Shown piece after piece: positions 35,546 to 47,090 of a stretch of 64,000 bases of DNA. Under the pieces are notes generated by a model. It ran no database searches. It had not been told where the DNA came from and saw only the letters and a list, made by a program, of their open reading frames with translations. This DNA comes from Zea mays (Eukaryota; Streptophyta; Magnoliopsida; Poales; Poaceae). Position 1 is the first letter of the stretch, and every line of letters begins with the position of its first letter. The position numbers and the translations under genes are program-made. The stretch covers positions 200,462,566 through 200,526,565 of the forward strand of contig NC_050096.1 of the NCBI RefSeq assembly GCF_902167145.1. Reading direction: 5' to 3'.

Positions 35546-37063
35546 ATGCCGCCGAAAAAAGCTTCAGCGACAGGGGCTGGTACTTTACAGCCGCTGGATC
35601 CCAATCAGGACGTCCTTTCTCTTAGAGAGGCCCGAAGCCAGAAGAGGAAGACTGTTAGTCCGACACCTCCAGAGGATGACCTGGATCAGGAGATCCAAAA
35701 CCTGGAGATCCTTCAGCAACAGGTGCAGCGCAAGAAGGAGAAGATGGCTCGTCTAGCTGATCTTCAGAGACAGATAGACGAAGCTTCTGAAGAGGTTCGT
35801 CATCTTGTTCAAGATGATCAAAGCCGAAGGCTTCCACGCAGAGAGCCCCATCAGGAAGGCTTCCACAATGAGGACGACTGGTATGAAGATTTCCATCATA
35901 GAAACTTTGCTTTTGATGATGCTTCTCCTCTCTCGACAGAATTGCAGGCTACACCATGGCCCCAGTCCTACAAGCCACCCCAGCTCCCCATGTATGACGG
36001 TCATACAGACCCCAAGCAATTCCTGATGAGTTACGAAGCAACCATATCTTCATATGGTGGCAATACGGCAGTCATGGCAAAATCTTTTGTCATGGTCGTC
36101 AAGAGTGTTGCTCAGACCTGGTACTCTTCTCTTCGGCCAGGGACAATTACTTCTTGGCAGAAGTTGAAGGATATGCTGATAACTAGCTTCCAAGGGTTTC
36201 AGACGAAGCCAGTTACTGCTCAAGCTTTATTTCAGTGTACCCAGGACCACGAAGAATACCTCCAGGCGTACGTCCGAAGGTTTCTACGTTTGAGGGCACA
36301 AGCGCCAACAGTGCCCAATGAAATTGTCATTGAGGCCATGATTAAGGGGCTTCGGCCGGGACCTTCAGCGCAGTACTTTGCCAGGAAGCCACCACAAACG
36401 TTGGAGAAGCTGCTCCAAAAAATGGACGAATACATTCGAGCTGACAATGACTTCCGCCAAAGAAGGGAGGAAGCATTCAGGTTCTCTGAAATGACCAGAG
36501 GCTTCGGAGGAAGATTTCACCCGAGGCACGTCAGGTCAATTCACAACTCTGCTCAAACTGATGATCGAGGGAGCCAGCAGCAAAGGCCACAATATTCTTC
36601 ACAAGCTTCGGGTCAGCAGCAAAGTTCTTTTCGGTCGCCAGCGCCAAGAGGCAGAGGCGCTAGGGGCTTCGGGGGAAGGTTTGGAGATCAGCCAAGGAAA
36701 ATTTATTGCCTATTCTGTGGTGAAGATAAGGGTCATACCACCAGGATGTGTCACGTTACCATCCAAAAGCAGAAGGAGATAGCAGAAGCAGCTGCGCAAC
36801 AAAGTCAGCCGAAGCAGGTCATGCATACTGCTTCGTATCATTCGCCTTATATTCCAGAATATGTAGGCAATCACCCTGCAGCCTCTGTCACTTCGGCAAG
36901 CCAACCCCAAGCATCCTGGCAGAATCCTCCACCACCGCCGCCGACGCAGCGAGGACAGCAACCAGAAGGGAGCCATCACAATCACCTTCAGAGGGATTTC
37001 AGAGAGGAGTCCGAAGCTCGCACAGTCAACAGTACTGTGCCAGAGTCGAAGCACATTTATTGA
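35546..37063 (+). CDS. Gag protein of zeon-like element
   Basis: An intact 505-residue frame from ATG at 35546, starting MPPKKASATGAG. An N-terminal charged coiled-coil part (about 50-90) is followed by a retrotransposon Gag core (about 165-290; ATISSYGG, AQTWYSSLRPGTITSWQKLKD, YVRRFLRLRAQ, IKGLRPG). After that come an Arg/Gly/Gln-rich tract and a zinc knuckle CLFCGEDKGHTTRMC (about 390). The knuckle spacing is CX2CX5HX4C, one residue longer than the usual CX2CX4HX4C. The tail is Pro/Gln-rich. Gag packages element RNA in cytoplasmic particles. No protease or pol follows, so reverse transcription would need partners from an autonomous cinful-type element. No stop or frameshift is seen. Confidence 0.93.
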   Translation: MPPKKASATGAGTLQPLDPNQDVLSLREARSQKRKTVSPTPPEDDLDQEIQNLEILQQQVQRKKEKMARLADLQRQIDEASEEVRHLVQDDQSRRLPRREPHQEGFHNEDDWYEDFHHRNFAFDDASPLSTELQATPWPQSYKPPQLPMYDGHTDPKQFLMSYEATISSYGGNTAVMAKSFVMVVKSVAQTWYSSLRPGTITSWQKLKDMLITSFQGFQTKPVTAQALFQCTQDHEEYLQAYVRRFLRLRAQAPTVPNEIVIEAMIKGLRPGPSAQYFARKPPQTLEKLLQKMDEYIRADNDFRQRREEAFRFSEMTRGFGGRFHPRHVRSIHNSAQTDDRGSQQQRPQYSSQASGQQQSSFRSPAPRGRGARGFGGRFGDQPRKIYCLFCGEDKGHTTRMCHVTIQKQKEIAEAAAQQSQPKQVMHTASYHSPYIPEYVGNHPAASVTSASQPQASWQNPPPPPPTQRGQQPEGSHHNHLQRDFREESEARTVNSTVPESKHIY

Positions 37064-38296
37064 TGAATATCCTACTTCAACAGCAGCTCTTTCGCATTCT
37101 TACATTCAGTATTACCTTTTTGTTAGTAAGGAACAATTATGAGGAGTTTAAGTGTCTTTTATCGTTTTTCGATTTCTTGTAACACTTTCGTCTAGTACCA
37201 TAATAAAAATATGTCTTTTCCATAGGTTTGATTTGCCGAAGCATACAAATTTATGGTGGCATGAAGGACCTTTGTATTACCAAGCATTTGTCCTAATGGG
37301 CAAAGTACAAATTCCTCGAAACAGTAAAAAGTCGCTCCTAAGGGAACGCAGAGTAAGTTTTCTGAAACTACAGCGAAAAATAAGCGCTGATTCCGCCGAA
37401 AGTAAAAGGCGAAGAAGCTCCTAAGGGAGGCTTACAGCGAAAAATAAACGCTGATTCCGCTGAAAGTAAAAGGCGAAGAAGCTCTTAAGGGAGGCTTACA
37501 GCGAAAAATAAACGTTGATTCCGCTGAAAGTAAAAGGCGAAGAAGCTCCTAAGGGAGGCTTACAGCGAAAAGTCAGCGCTGAGATAAAAAGTGTGTGTGC
37601 TCTATTACAGGGATATGAATCTGCGCACAAATATCATTTTTGCATAACATAACATCATCACATCATTCTGCATAACATAAGCATCATACAGCATATTGCA
37701 TGTGGAACAAGAAGGGGATACAGTGTTGGTCTTCGGAGAATATTTTGGAAAAGAGAAAATCGTGCTAAGACAAAATCAAGATGAAGTGTAGCCTCATCGG
37801 AAACGCAACACAAAACTTTTTTATAGTTTCGGAAAATATTTCACGAAGCTTGGACATTTTTCATCAGAAAAGTAAGCGAATTCTTGTGATATAGAAAGGA
37901 TTTTCTTCACGAAGCATGAAAAGAAGGGAAGGTGTTTTTTCGCCGAAGGCTCAAAAAATGGTATGTATGCAAAGTTTCATGCATCGTAAAGAATTAAATT
38001 ATAAGTAGATTATATATTACATTTAAAGTTACAATATATTACACATTTTTACGTTTCAAATGTTTCTACAATGGCATTCAATCCTCTTTAAGCACTATCT
38101 CTGCAGCTTCGTTCAATAGTTGGTTGACAACCTTGTCCATAATGGCTTCGGCCATTTTTCTAATTTCATCGTCCCCCTTCGGGTGGGGGCCTGGAGATGC
38201 CTCAACAGGTTCTGAGGGAAGAAAAGATACGACTATATTACTATTACAAACCGAGAACAGAGTCTGGAATTAAAAATTACAGCATGATAAAAACCA
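37064..38296. repeat. Internal noncoding region of zeon-like element with 64-bp tandem repeat
   Basis: A 64-bp unit (cagcgaaaaataaacgctg...) starts at 37371, 37435 and 37499, with a partial copy at 37563. The rest has no open frame. It stands where pol would be in an autonomous relative and ends at the 3' side of the antisense gene. Confidence 0.9.
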
Positions 38297-41200
38297 CTAA
38301 TTAATACTTATGTGCCCTCCGGGCTCTGTACTTTTCTCGGCAGCTTCCGCTACTTTTCTAGCATCGTGGATGCCTTTTTCACTCCTTTGAATAATTTCTT
38401 GCGCCAATTCTCGGCCGCAGTTATCCCAGATATCGGTGAAGAATTTCCCACCAACCATGCTTGCTTCGGGTGATGGGTCTTTAATATCTTCAGAGGACAA
38501 GGTAGCTTCGGACTGCGCTAAGGATTTTACATGCTCGCAGCCTTTTTTCTCCAAAACAGTAGCAATCCCTCTAGCACCCGAAAAAGCGCAGATGTCGCCG
38601 CGTCTGTTCAGAATTTCCTCGAAGGTCTCTGCTTCGTGACTGATCCATTCCATTGGACCTTCAGGATTGCCTCTTGAAAAATTCTCTTCGCTAGAGAATG
38701 CGCCAACGCTGGCGAAGCTGGATTTTATTTTCTTGACGCATTCTATGGATTTAATATAGCATTTTATCTGGGATGCAAGAAGCTCCTTAACACTTATCTC
38801 TAAATGATTGGCCAATTGATCACTAAGCTCTCGTTTTGTCTCTTCAAGTATACGTTCTTCTTTAGCTCTAGCTAGCTGTTTCTGAAGATCTTTGATTTCA
38901 CGTTTTTGAGCTTCGGCCTGGGCCTTTGAAGCAGCTTCGTCCTTTTTTACCTTGTCTACCAATGTAAGCAGAATTTTATCTTTTTCCAGAGCTTCGTTTC
39001 TCAGTTTAATAACTTCTGATCGTAGATTGTTGAACGCGATTTCATAGCTCTCGTCTTCGGCACTCTTTTGTGCTCTCAATGCGTTGCTTAGAATTAAACC
39101 CTATATGAAAAAGAGTTCGTATAAGAATAAAAGAATGAGTTACAAATTATAAAATTTTCAAACATCTAATTCCCATACCTTCAGGCTGTTGTACGCAAGA
39201 CTATCCGCGAGATCTTCTTTCGTCATAGCACATAAGCCAGCTTCGAGCTTCGGAAACCCCATACTTCTAGCCATCTCCCGGCAGACGGACAATTCTTTGT
39301 TGTCTGGGAGGCAGTATAGGAAATCTTCTTCGTTCGTCCCATTGAACACTAGTGCCCCCTTCGGATATTTCAATTCTTTGGCATAGTGATTAGCTTCAAA
39401 AACTTCTTCTTCCGATAACTTTTTCCCCGAAGCATGTCGCACGATATAATCGTATATTTTGGAAGATGCTTCGGGGGCAGCGCTATCAATTTCGTCGACC
39501 AAAGTTGACTCTGACATTTTCACTTCTTCGGTTGCCTTTGCAATTTTTGCTTCTTCTACTTCCAAAGGTATTACCTTGGTCGGTTCTGAAGTCCCGGTTT
39601 CAATTCCAGTCTGTTGCTTCGGAGCTTTAGCAACAGATACTCCAACAAGCGCTTCAGAAGTTTCAGCTGTCTTCTTTGGGGTTGTGCTTGGAAGTTTAAT
39701 TGTTTCCAAAACATCCAATACATTAACAATTCTTTTTCTTTTTGGGGTCACTGTTGGCCCCTTTTTAATTTTTGCTGCTTTAATTTCTTCTAAAGGACTT
39801 AAAATTTCTAATATTTTCGCTCCCTCAGTTGATGCTTTTGCTTTTTCCATCTTTTCTGTCGATGGCGCTTCGGCCAGCTCTCTGGTTTCTGGTAACAGAG
39901 TCTTTGGTTCCTCCAATTCTTTTGTTGTTGGCACTTCGGCCAGCTCTTTGGCTCCTGGCAGCGGAGTTGATTCCTTAGCTTCGGGGGCTGAAGATGTTTC
40001 ACTGCCGAATTCAGGCACTGTGGCTAGTTCAATGTAACGTGGCCGGTGTGTGAGAACTTTCACCCTTTTTCTCTTCGGCGCTGGCTCGCTAGGAGCAGCT
40101 GAAGCAGTTTCTTTCGCAGAAACCGTACCTTTCCTTTTCTGCCCCCGCACTGGATAATGGTAGTCGGGGTACATGAACCCAATTGCATCAAAAACTCGGT
40201 TCAGTCTTTTCTTTCTTCGGCCTCCGAAGGCTGCTGACATTGCAGTATCTTCGGCCTTCGAATATGCCCCAAGCAATTCATCACTTACAGTTTCAATGCT
40301 CTTTAACCAATCATCATCTGGTTCAACGAATTTGTCTCCATACTTGAATGTATACCTCAGCCTGACTAACCCACCTTCGTCAGTTTCTTTAACAGTTTCT
40401 TTCGGCATTTCCCAATTATCTGCAAGAGGCCATACTCTGAAGGCAATGTGTTCTTGTGTCAAATCCCTTGTCCCAATAAAAGAGCAGACTACGCCGAAGG
40501 CCCGTTGGCATTCTTCAGCTGTTTCATCCATTTCTACCTTCGGTTTCCGGAGTCCGAAGCGCTGCCAGATGGGGCACATGATGACATCCTTAATATCCTC
40601 TCGAACCTTCAAATCATTTTTTACATAGAACCATTCTTTCATCCATTCTCCGGGCCATCTCTTACGAAAGGTGGGCACAGGGCAGCTTGACCCAGATCGA
40701 GCGCCGAAGCTGTAGCAACCAAAGTTGTTATGATATTGCTCTTTACCCTAGGGTTTCGTTTCGTATAACAACTCATGAACATTGCAAAAACTTTTTGCAC
40801 TTGGCTCTAGGCCTTGACTCTTCGCAGCCCAGACGAAGATTCCCATTCTTATTATTGCTTCAGGGGTAAGTTGATGAAGGTAAACTTGATATATTTTCAG
40901 AACTTCCACCACAAATCTGCTTATAGGGAATCGTAGCCCAGCTTTTAAAAAGCTTCGGAAGATAACGACTTCATCATCTCCGGGAGTCGGCACAGTTTTT
41001 TCTCCGACATCTGCTCTTACAATAGACATATCCCGAAAATATCTCCCTCTCATGTTTTCAAGGTGACTTTGCCCGATAGTTGATTTCCCGAAGACGGAAT
41101 GGCTTGGCCGCCATGGCCGATCTTCGGAATCTTCACCCCCACTATCTGCGTCATAACTGTCACTATCACCAGTATCTTCAGATAAACCTTCTAAAATCTC

Positions 41201-41311
41201 CCTTGTAATCTTCTCCGTGTTCGTCTTCGCTATTGACTCAAGAAAACCCAGATGCATCTCTTCAGAAAGGCTCAGCTTCATTTCGACAGCAACCTTCTTC
41301 TCCTCAGACAT
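38297..41311 (-). CDS. Antisense gene of zeon-like element (Transposase_28-like N-terminus)
   Basis: Minus-strand gene. Exon 1 runs from ATG at 41311 to 39179, a predicted 78-nt intron (39178-39101, GTATGG...ATATAG) follows, and exon 2 runs 39100-38297. The splice restores one frame of about 977 codons. A single in-frame TAG at 40748-40750 interrupts it. Seen: acidic start, then an IxRFVVEVLKIYQVYLHQLTP block and, past the TAG, WPGEWMKEWFYV. These resemble the 'putative gypsy type transposon' domain (PF04195). A Pro/Glu/Thr-rich middle with repeated ELAE units and a coiled-coil C-terminus follow. A TATA box (TATAAATAG, minus strand, 41452-41444) lies about 130 bp upstream. Function is unknown; such antisense frames occur in several grass gypsy elements. 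The TAG may be a mutation or a read-through site. Confidence 0.75.
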
Positions 41312-41443
41312 CTCTTCGGAATTCTTGCCTCTCGTTTCCGAAGCTTAAAACTAAGGAGAAAACCAAATATTTGTGGGCAGAAAGCTTTTTGAGCAGGCAA
41401 AACAGATGGCGGGAGAGCGTGCCAAATAAATTGTGGCGAGCCC

Positions 41444-41452
41444 CTATTTATA
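41444..41452 (-). promoter_or_regulatory. TATA box for antisense gene
   Basis: TATAAATAG on the minus strand matches the plant TATA consensus and sits a suitable distance upstream of the ATG at 41311, outside the LTR. Confidence 0.65.
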
Positions 41453-41607
41453 AACCCATTATGTCGGAGACTGGAGGGTCCCATTTGCCAATGACTGTTG
41501 CTATTCTAGCAAGAGGAAGGTGTTTTTTCGGACCTTCGGCTCATAGCCTTCGTCCATTTCGCAATCTGAATTTATTATTCTAACAAATTAATATTGCGAG
41601 GGGCTAC

Positions 41608-42275
41608 TGTTGGGGGCCTTCGGCTTCCGAAGGTCCTCAAAAATATGATTTAACAATGTTTCTGGAGTAAAGTACATTAACAGGTATCTTCGGACTTGGA
41701 TCAGAGCCACAGTATGAAGAAGCACAAGGAACACGAAGGCTGGCGCAGAGCCGAAGCTGTGTGTAGAAGAGCTTCGGGAGAACGGCGGAAAAGGAAACCG
41801 ACTTAAAGATGAAAAGCCAGATTAGACCTCGAAGAATTATCATAGAGTTATTGATAAACGTGAAGGGCATTAATGTAATTTTGCATGGGCTGCGACCCAT
41901 GCCTATAAATAGGTGAACAGTATCCCCGCACTGTTCACGCTGATTTGGCATTGGCTTTTGCGTCACGCTTGTACTTTTATCTTCTCACGAGCTGAAGGTA
42001 CATTTGTAATTTGATATCATTTCTATTTTTCCATCATAATAAAATGGAAATGAGTCGACAATAATACACAACTGTTTATGTTATCTTTTATGTTTCATAT
42101 GATTCCTTCTTCATTATTATATGTTATGTTGATGAAGGTATGTCCTTCATAACCTTCGTCCGAAAATCATTAAATCCTTAGGGAAATAATGCTTCGAAGG
42201 ACGAAGGATATTAACATTTAACATTTTGTGTTGCCTTGTTCTTGATTCATAGCATTTGAGAACAAGTCCCCAACA
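41608..42275 (+). repeat. 3' LTR of zeon-like element
   Basis: 668 bp, ends TGTTGGGGGCC...CCCCAACA, same TATA box as the 5' LTR at 41904. Confidence 0.95.
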
Positions 42276-42280
42276 GTCGC

Positions 42281-42968
42281 TCCAAGCAACTCTCCGCTTT
42301 TGGTATAATCTTCACTCATATGTCTTTTACCAAAGGGGGAGAAAGTGAGTTTAAAGGGCTTATATTTCACTCAAAGTATCCGTTTTTGGCGATTCATGCC
42401 AAAGGGGGAGAAAGTATTAGCCCAAAGCAAAAGGACCGCACCACCACCACCTAATTTTTAAAACTAATGATTTTCAATTTGGTATCTTCTTATGTTCAAA
42501 AGGGGGAGAAAGTAGTATTTCAAAATCGATTTTCAATTTGGTATCTTCTTATGTTCAAAAGGGGGAGAAAGTAGTATTTCAAAATCGATATCTCAAAACC
42601 CTCTTGAACACTAAGAGGAGAATTTCATTGAGGGGGAGTTTTGTTTAGTCAAAGGAAAAGCATTTGAAACAGGGGGGAGAAAATTTCAAATCTTGAAAAT
42701 GCTTCGCAAAATCTTATTCATTTACCTTTGACTATTTGCAAAAGAACCTTGAAAAGGATTTACAAAAGAATTTGCAAAAACAAAACATGTGGTGCAAGCG
42801 TGGTCCAAAATGTTAAAAATAAAGAAACAATCCATGCGTATCTTATAAGTGCTTATATTGGCTCAATTCCAAGTAACCTTTCACTTGCAATTATGCAAAC
42901 TAGTTCAATTATGCACTTCTACATTTGCTTTGGTTTGTGTTGGCATCAATCACCAAAAGGGGGGAGAT
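42281..42968 (+). repeat. 3' untranslated region of element 3 with a 59-bp tandem duplication
   Basis: The unit gattttcaatttggtatc... containing aaaagggggagaaag is present twice (42469-42527 and 42528-42586). This adds an extra polypurine-like tract. The polypurine tract abuts the LTR at 42969. Confidence 0.9.
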
Positions 42969-44519
42969 TGAAAGGGAATTAGGCTTACACCTATTCCCTA
43001 AGGGCCCGTTTGTTTCGTTGGAATTGAATTCCATTTTAATAATTATACTTTAGACAAAACTATTTAAGTTTATATATTTATATATGTAATATATTTGTAT
43101 ATTATCCTAAATCATATGAGAGAGATAGTTATATACTACATTTATGTTATAGAGGCGCAAGTAGAAGAATGTGCTATAAGTTGTACATCGGAAAAATAGC
43201 ATGCATGAATTTGAGGTAGGCTTATATGATAACTTTGGAAAGTGGTGGAATGTCATATTCTACAAAAAAATAGCCTATTCCATTAGTAATATTCCAATTC
43301 CTCGAAATGAAAGGAAACAAACGGGGCCTAATTGATTTTGGTGGTTGAATTGCCCAACACAAATATTCGGACTAACTAGTTTGCTCTAGTCTATAAGTTA
43401 TACAGGTGCCAAAGGTTCACACTAAGCCAATAAAAAGACCAAGAAATGGGTTCGAACAAAGAGAGCAAGGGATAACCGAAGTGTGCCCTAGTCTGGCGCA
43501 CCAGACTGTCCGGTGTGCCACCGGACAGTGTCCGGTGCATCAGGGGACTTCAAGCTGAACTCGTCACCTTCGGGAATTCTTAGAGGCGCTTCGCTATAAT
43601 TCACCGGACTGTCCGGTGCACTACCGGACAGTGTTCGGTGCCCTAGGGGAGAGCGACTCTAAACTCGCCAGCTTCGGGAATCCGCTCCGCTAAAATTCCC
43701 CGGACATGTCCGGTGCACACCGGACTGTCCGGTGAGGCAGCGGAGCAACGACTACTTCGCGCGCAACGTTCTACAGGACTTGTCCGGTGCGCCACCGGAC
43801 AGCCAGGCGGGCCCACAAGACAGAGCTCCAACGGTCGGAACCCAACGGCCAGATGACGTGGCTGGCGCACCGGACAGTGTCCGGTGGCGCACCGGACTGT
43901 TCGGTGCGCCCGTCGACTGCAGCCTTCACCAAACGGCTAGTTTGGTGGTTGGGGTTATAAATACCCCCAACCACCCCACATTCAAGTCATCCAAGTTTTC
44001 CACCTTCCAACTACTTACAAGAGCTAAGCATTAAATACAAGACACACCAAAGTGATCAAATCATCTCCCAATTCCACACAAGACTTTAGTGATTAGTGAG
44101 AGAGATTTGTTGTGTTCTTTTGAGCTCTTGCGCTTGGATTGCTTCTTTCTTTCATTCTTTCTTGCGAACAACTCAATTGTAACCGAGGCAAGAGACACCA
44201 ATTGTGTGGTGGTCTTTGCGGGGAAGTTTGTTCCCGTTTGATTAAGAAGAAGAAGCTCACTCGGTCCGAGGGACCGTTTGAGAGAGGGAAAGGGTTGAAA
44301 GAGACCCGGTCTTTGCGACCACCTCAACGGGGAGTAGGTTTGCGAGAACCGAACCTCGGTAAAACAAATCCGCGTGTCACACTCTTTATTCGCTTGCGAT
44401 TTGTTTTGCACCCTCTCTCTCGAACTCAATTATATTTCTAACACTAACCCGGCTTGTAGTTGTGATTAAGTTTGTAAATTTCAGTTTCGCCCTATTCACC
44501 CCCCTCTAGGCGACTTTCA
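42969..44519 (+). repeat. 3' LTR of element 3, with a Tourist insertion
   Basis: 1,551 bp, or about 1,221 bp without the MITE. It matches the 5' LTR but has a different palindrome count near 43500 and lacks a piece near 43765. Confidence 0.95.
43002..43328. mobile_element. Tourist-like MITE (PIF/Harbinger)
   Basis: 327 bp with terminal inverted repeats GGGCCCGTTTGTTTC / GGCCCCGTTTGTTTC and target duplication TAA (42999-43001 and 43329-43331). Removing it restores the LTR sequence cctattccctaattg found at 26612. Confidence 0.95.
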
Positions 44520-46264
44520 CCACCTCAAGAGGAGAGCAATGATCAAGGGGAGATGCCCATGATCAAGATGAGGAAGATGAACAAGTTCCAAGACCGCCAC
44601 ACCCAAGAGTCCACCAAGCAATCCAACGAGATCACCCCGTGAACACCATCCTCGGCGATATTCAAAAGGGGGTAACTACTCGATCTCATGTTGCTCATTT
44701 TTGTGAACATTACTCTTTTGTTTCCTCTATTGAGCCACACAGGATAGAGGAAGCACTTCAAGATTCGGATTGGGTGGTGGCGATGCAAGAGGAGCTCAAC
44801 AATTTCACTAGGAATGAGGTACGACACTTAGTTCCACGTCCTAACCAAAATGTTGTAGGAACCAAGTGAGTCTTCCGCAACAAGCAAGATTAGCATGGTG
44901 TGGTGACAAGGAACAAAGCCCGACTTGTGGCCAAGGGGTATTCACAAGTCGAAGGTTTGGATTTTGTTGAAACCTATGCACCCGTAGCTAGGCTAGAATC
45001 AATTCGCGTTTTACTTGCCTATGCTACTTACCGTGGCTTCAAGCTTTATCAAATGGACGTGAAAAGTGCTTTACTCGACTGACCAATCAAGGAAGAGGTC
45101 AATGTTGAGCAACCTCCCGGCTTTGAAGATAGTGAGTACCCTAATCACGTATATAAACTCTCTAAGGCGCTTTATGGGCTCAAGCAAGCCCCAAGAGCAT
45201 GGTATGAATGCCTAAGAGATTTTCTTATCACCAATGGCTTCAAAGTCGGAAAGGCAGATCCTACTTTATTTACTAAAACTCTTGACAATGATTTGTTTGT
45301 ATGCCAAATTTATGTTGATGATATTATATTTGGGTCTACTAACGAATCTACATGTGAAGAATTTAGTAGGATCATGACACAAAAATTCGAGATGTCTATG
45401 ATGGGGGAGTTGAAGTACTTTTTAGGATTTCAAGTGAAGCAACTCCAAGAGGGCACCTTCATTAGCCAAACGAAGTATATTCAAGACATTCTAAACAAGT
45501 TTGGGATGAAGAATGCCAAGCCCATCAAGACACCCATGGGAACAAATGGGCATCTCGACCTCGACACGGGAGGTAAATCCGTCGATCAAAAGGTATACCG
45601 GTCGATGATAGGTTCTTTACTCTATTTATGTGCTTCACGACCGGACATTATGCTTTCCGTATGCATGTGTGCAAGATTCCAAGCCGACCCTAAGGAAGCT
45701 CACCTTACGGCCGTAAAACGAATCTTGAGATATTTAGTTCATACTCCTAAGTTTGGGCTTTGGTATCCTCGGGGATCCACATTTGATTTAATTGGTTATT
45801 CCGATGCCGATTGGGCGGGGTGTAAAATTAATAGAAAGAGCACATCGGGGACTTGCCAGTTCTTGGGAAGATCTCTGGTGTCTTGGTCTTCAAAGAAGCA
45901 AAATTCTGTAGCTCTTTCTACCGCCGAAGCCGAGTATATTGCCGCAGGCCATTGTTGCGCGCAATTGCTTTGGATGAGGCAAACCCTTAGGGACTATGGT
46001 TACAAATTAACCAAAGTTCCTCTTCTATGTGATAATGAGAGTGCAATCCGCATGGCGGATAATCCCGTTGAACATAGCCGCACTAAACACATAGCCATTC
46101 GGTACCATTTTCTTAGAGATCACCAACAAAAGGGGGATATCGAGATTGCATATATTAACACTAAGGAACAATTAGCCGATATCTTTACCAAGCCACTAGA
46201 TGAACAAACTTTTAACAAACTTAGGCATGAGCTAAATATTCTTGATTCTCGGAATTTCTTTTGA
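44520..46264 (+). pseudogene. pol of element 2, 3' part (linker, RT, RNase H)
   Basis: It resumes after the CCACC duplication with the same linker sequence as in elements 1 and 3. Damage includes a one-base loss near 44550, TGA replacing a Trp codon (about 44868), TAG (about 44891) and TGA (about 45080). From 45293 it is open and shows [31 protein letters not shown] and STAEAEYIAA, ending at TGA 46262-46264. Confidence 0.93.
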
Positions 46265-47090
46265 TATTTTGCATACATAGCTCATAATTATACCTTTGAT
46301 CATATCTCTTTCATGTGCTATGACTAATATGTTTTCAAGTGTATTTCAAACCAAGTCATAGATTGAAAGGGAATTGGAATCTTCGGCGAAGACAAAGGCT
46401 TCCACTCCACTCCATCAAATCACTCATCCTTCGCCGTCGCTCCGAGCAACTCTTCATCTTTGGTATAATCTTCACTCATATGTTATTTACCAAAGGGGGA
46501 GAAAGTAGTTTAAAAGGGCTTATATTTCACTCAAGTATCCGTTTTTGGCGATTCATGCCAAAGGGGGAGAAAGTATTAGCCCAAAGCAAAAGGACCGCAC
46601 CACCACCAATTTTCGAAATTTGAGTTAATAAAAGGTTTTGAAATGATGAATTTTTCAATTGGTATCTTATTTTTGATAGAATTTCAAATTGGAACACCCT
46701 CTTCAAAAACTAATATCTAAAACCCTCTTGAACACTAAGAGGAGGATTTTATTGAGGGGGAGTTTTGTTTAGTCAAAGAAAAGCATTTGAAACCGGGGGA
46801 GAAAATTTCAAATCTTGAAAATGCTAATCAAAATCTTATTCATTTACCTTTGACTATTTGCAAAAGGACTTTGAAAAAAATTTACAAAAGGATTTGCAAA
46901 AACAAAACATGTGGTGCAAGCGTGGTCCAAAATGTTAAAAATATAAAGAAACAATCCATGCATATCTTATGAGAATTTATTGGTTCAATTCTATGTAACC
47001 TTTGCACTTACATTCTGCAAACTAGTTCAATTATGCACTTCTATATTTGCTTTGGTTTGTGTTGGCATCAATCACCAAAAAGGGGGAGAT
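46265..47090 (+). other. 3' untranslated region of element 2 with polypurine tract
   Basis: No gene is present. Several aaagggggagaaag tracts occur, and the polypurine tract aaaaagggggaga lies directly before the LTR at 47091. Confidence 0.85.

Larger units (their letters stand above)
34808..42275 (+). mobile_element. zeon-like Ty3/gypsy element (cinful/zeon group), non-autonomous
   Basis: 7,468 bp with LTRs 34808-35472 and 41608-42275, ends TGTTGGGG...CCCCAACA, and duplication GTCGC (34803-34807 and 42276-42280). The size, the roughly 0.66-kb LTRs, gag without pol, and a long opposite-strand gene fit maize zeon-1 as I recall it. Pol is wholly absent. The polypurine tract gcgaggggctac ends at 41607. 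Confidence 0.92.
26590..44519 (+). mobile_element. Sirevirus retrotransposon, element 3 (Ji/Opie group), nested in element 2 pol
   Basis: LTRs at 26590-27844 and 42969-44519, with duplication CCACC (26585-26589 and 44520-44524). After removing the zeon-like, hAT and Tourist insertions it is about 9.27 kb. Gag has nonsense codons and frameshifts; pol has stops at about 31300 and 34103 and a frameshift near 34500. Confidence 0.95.
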
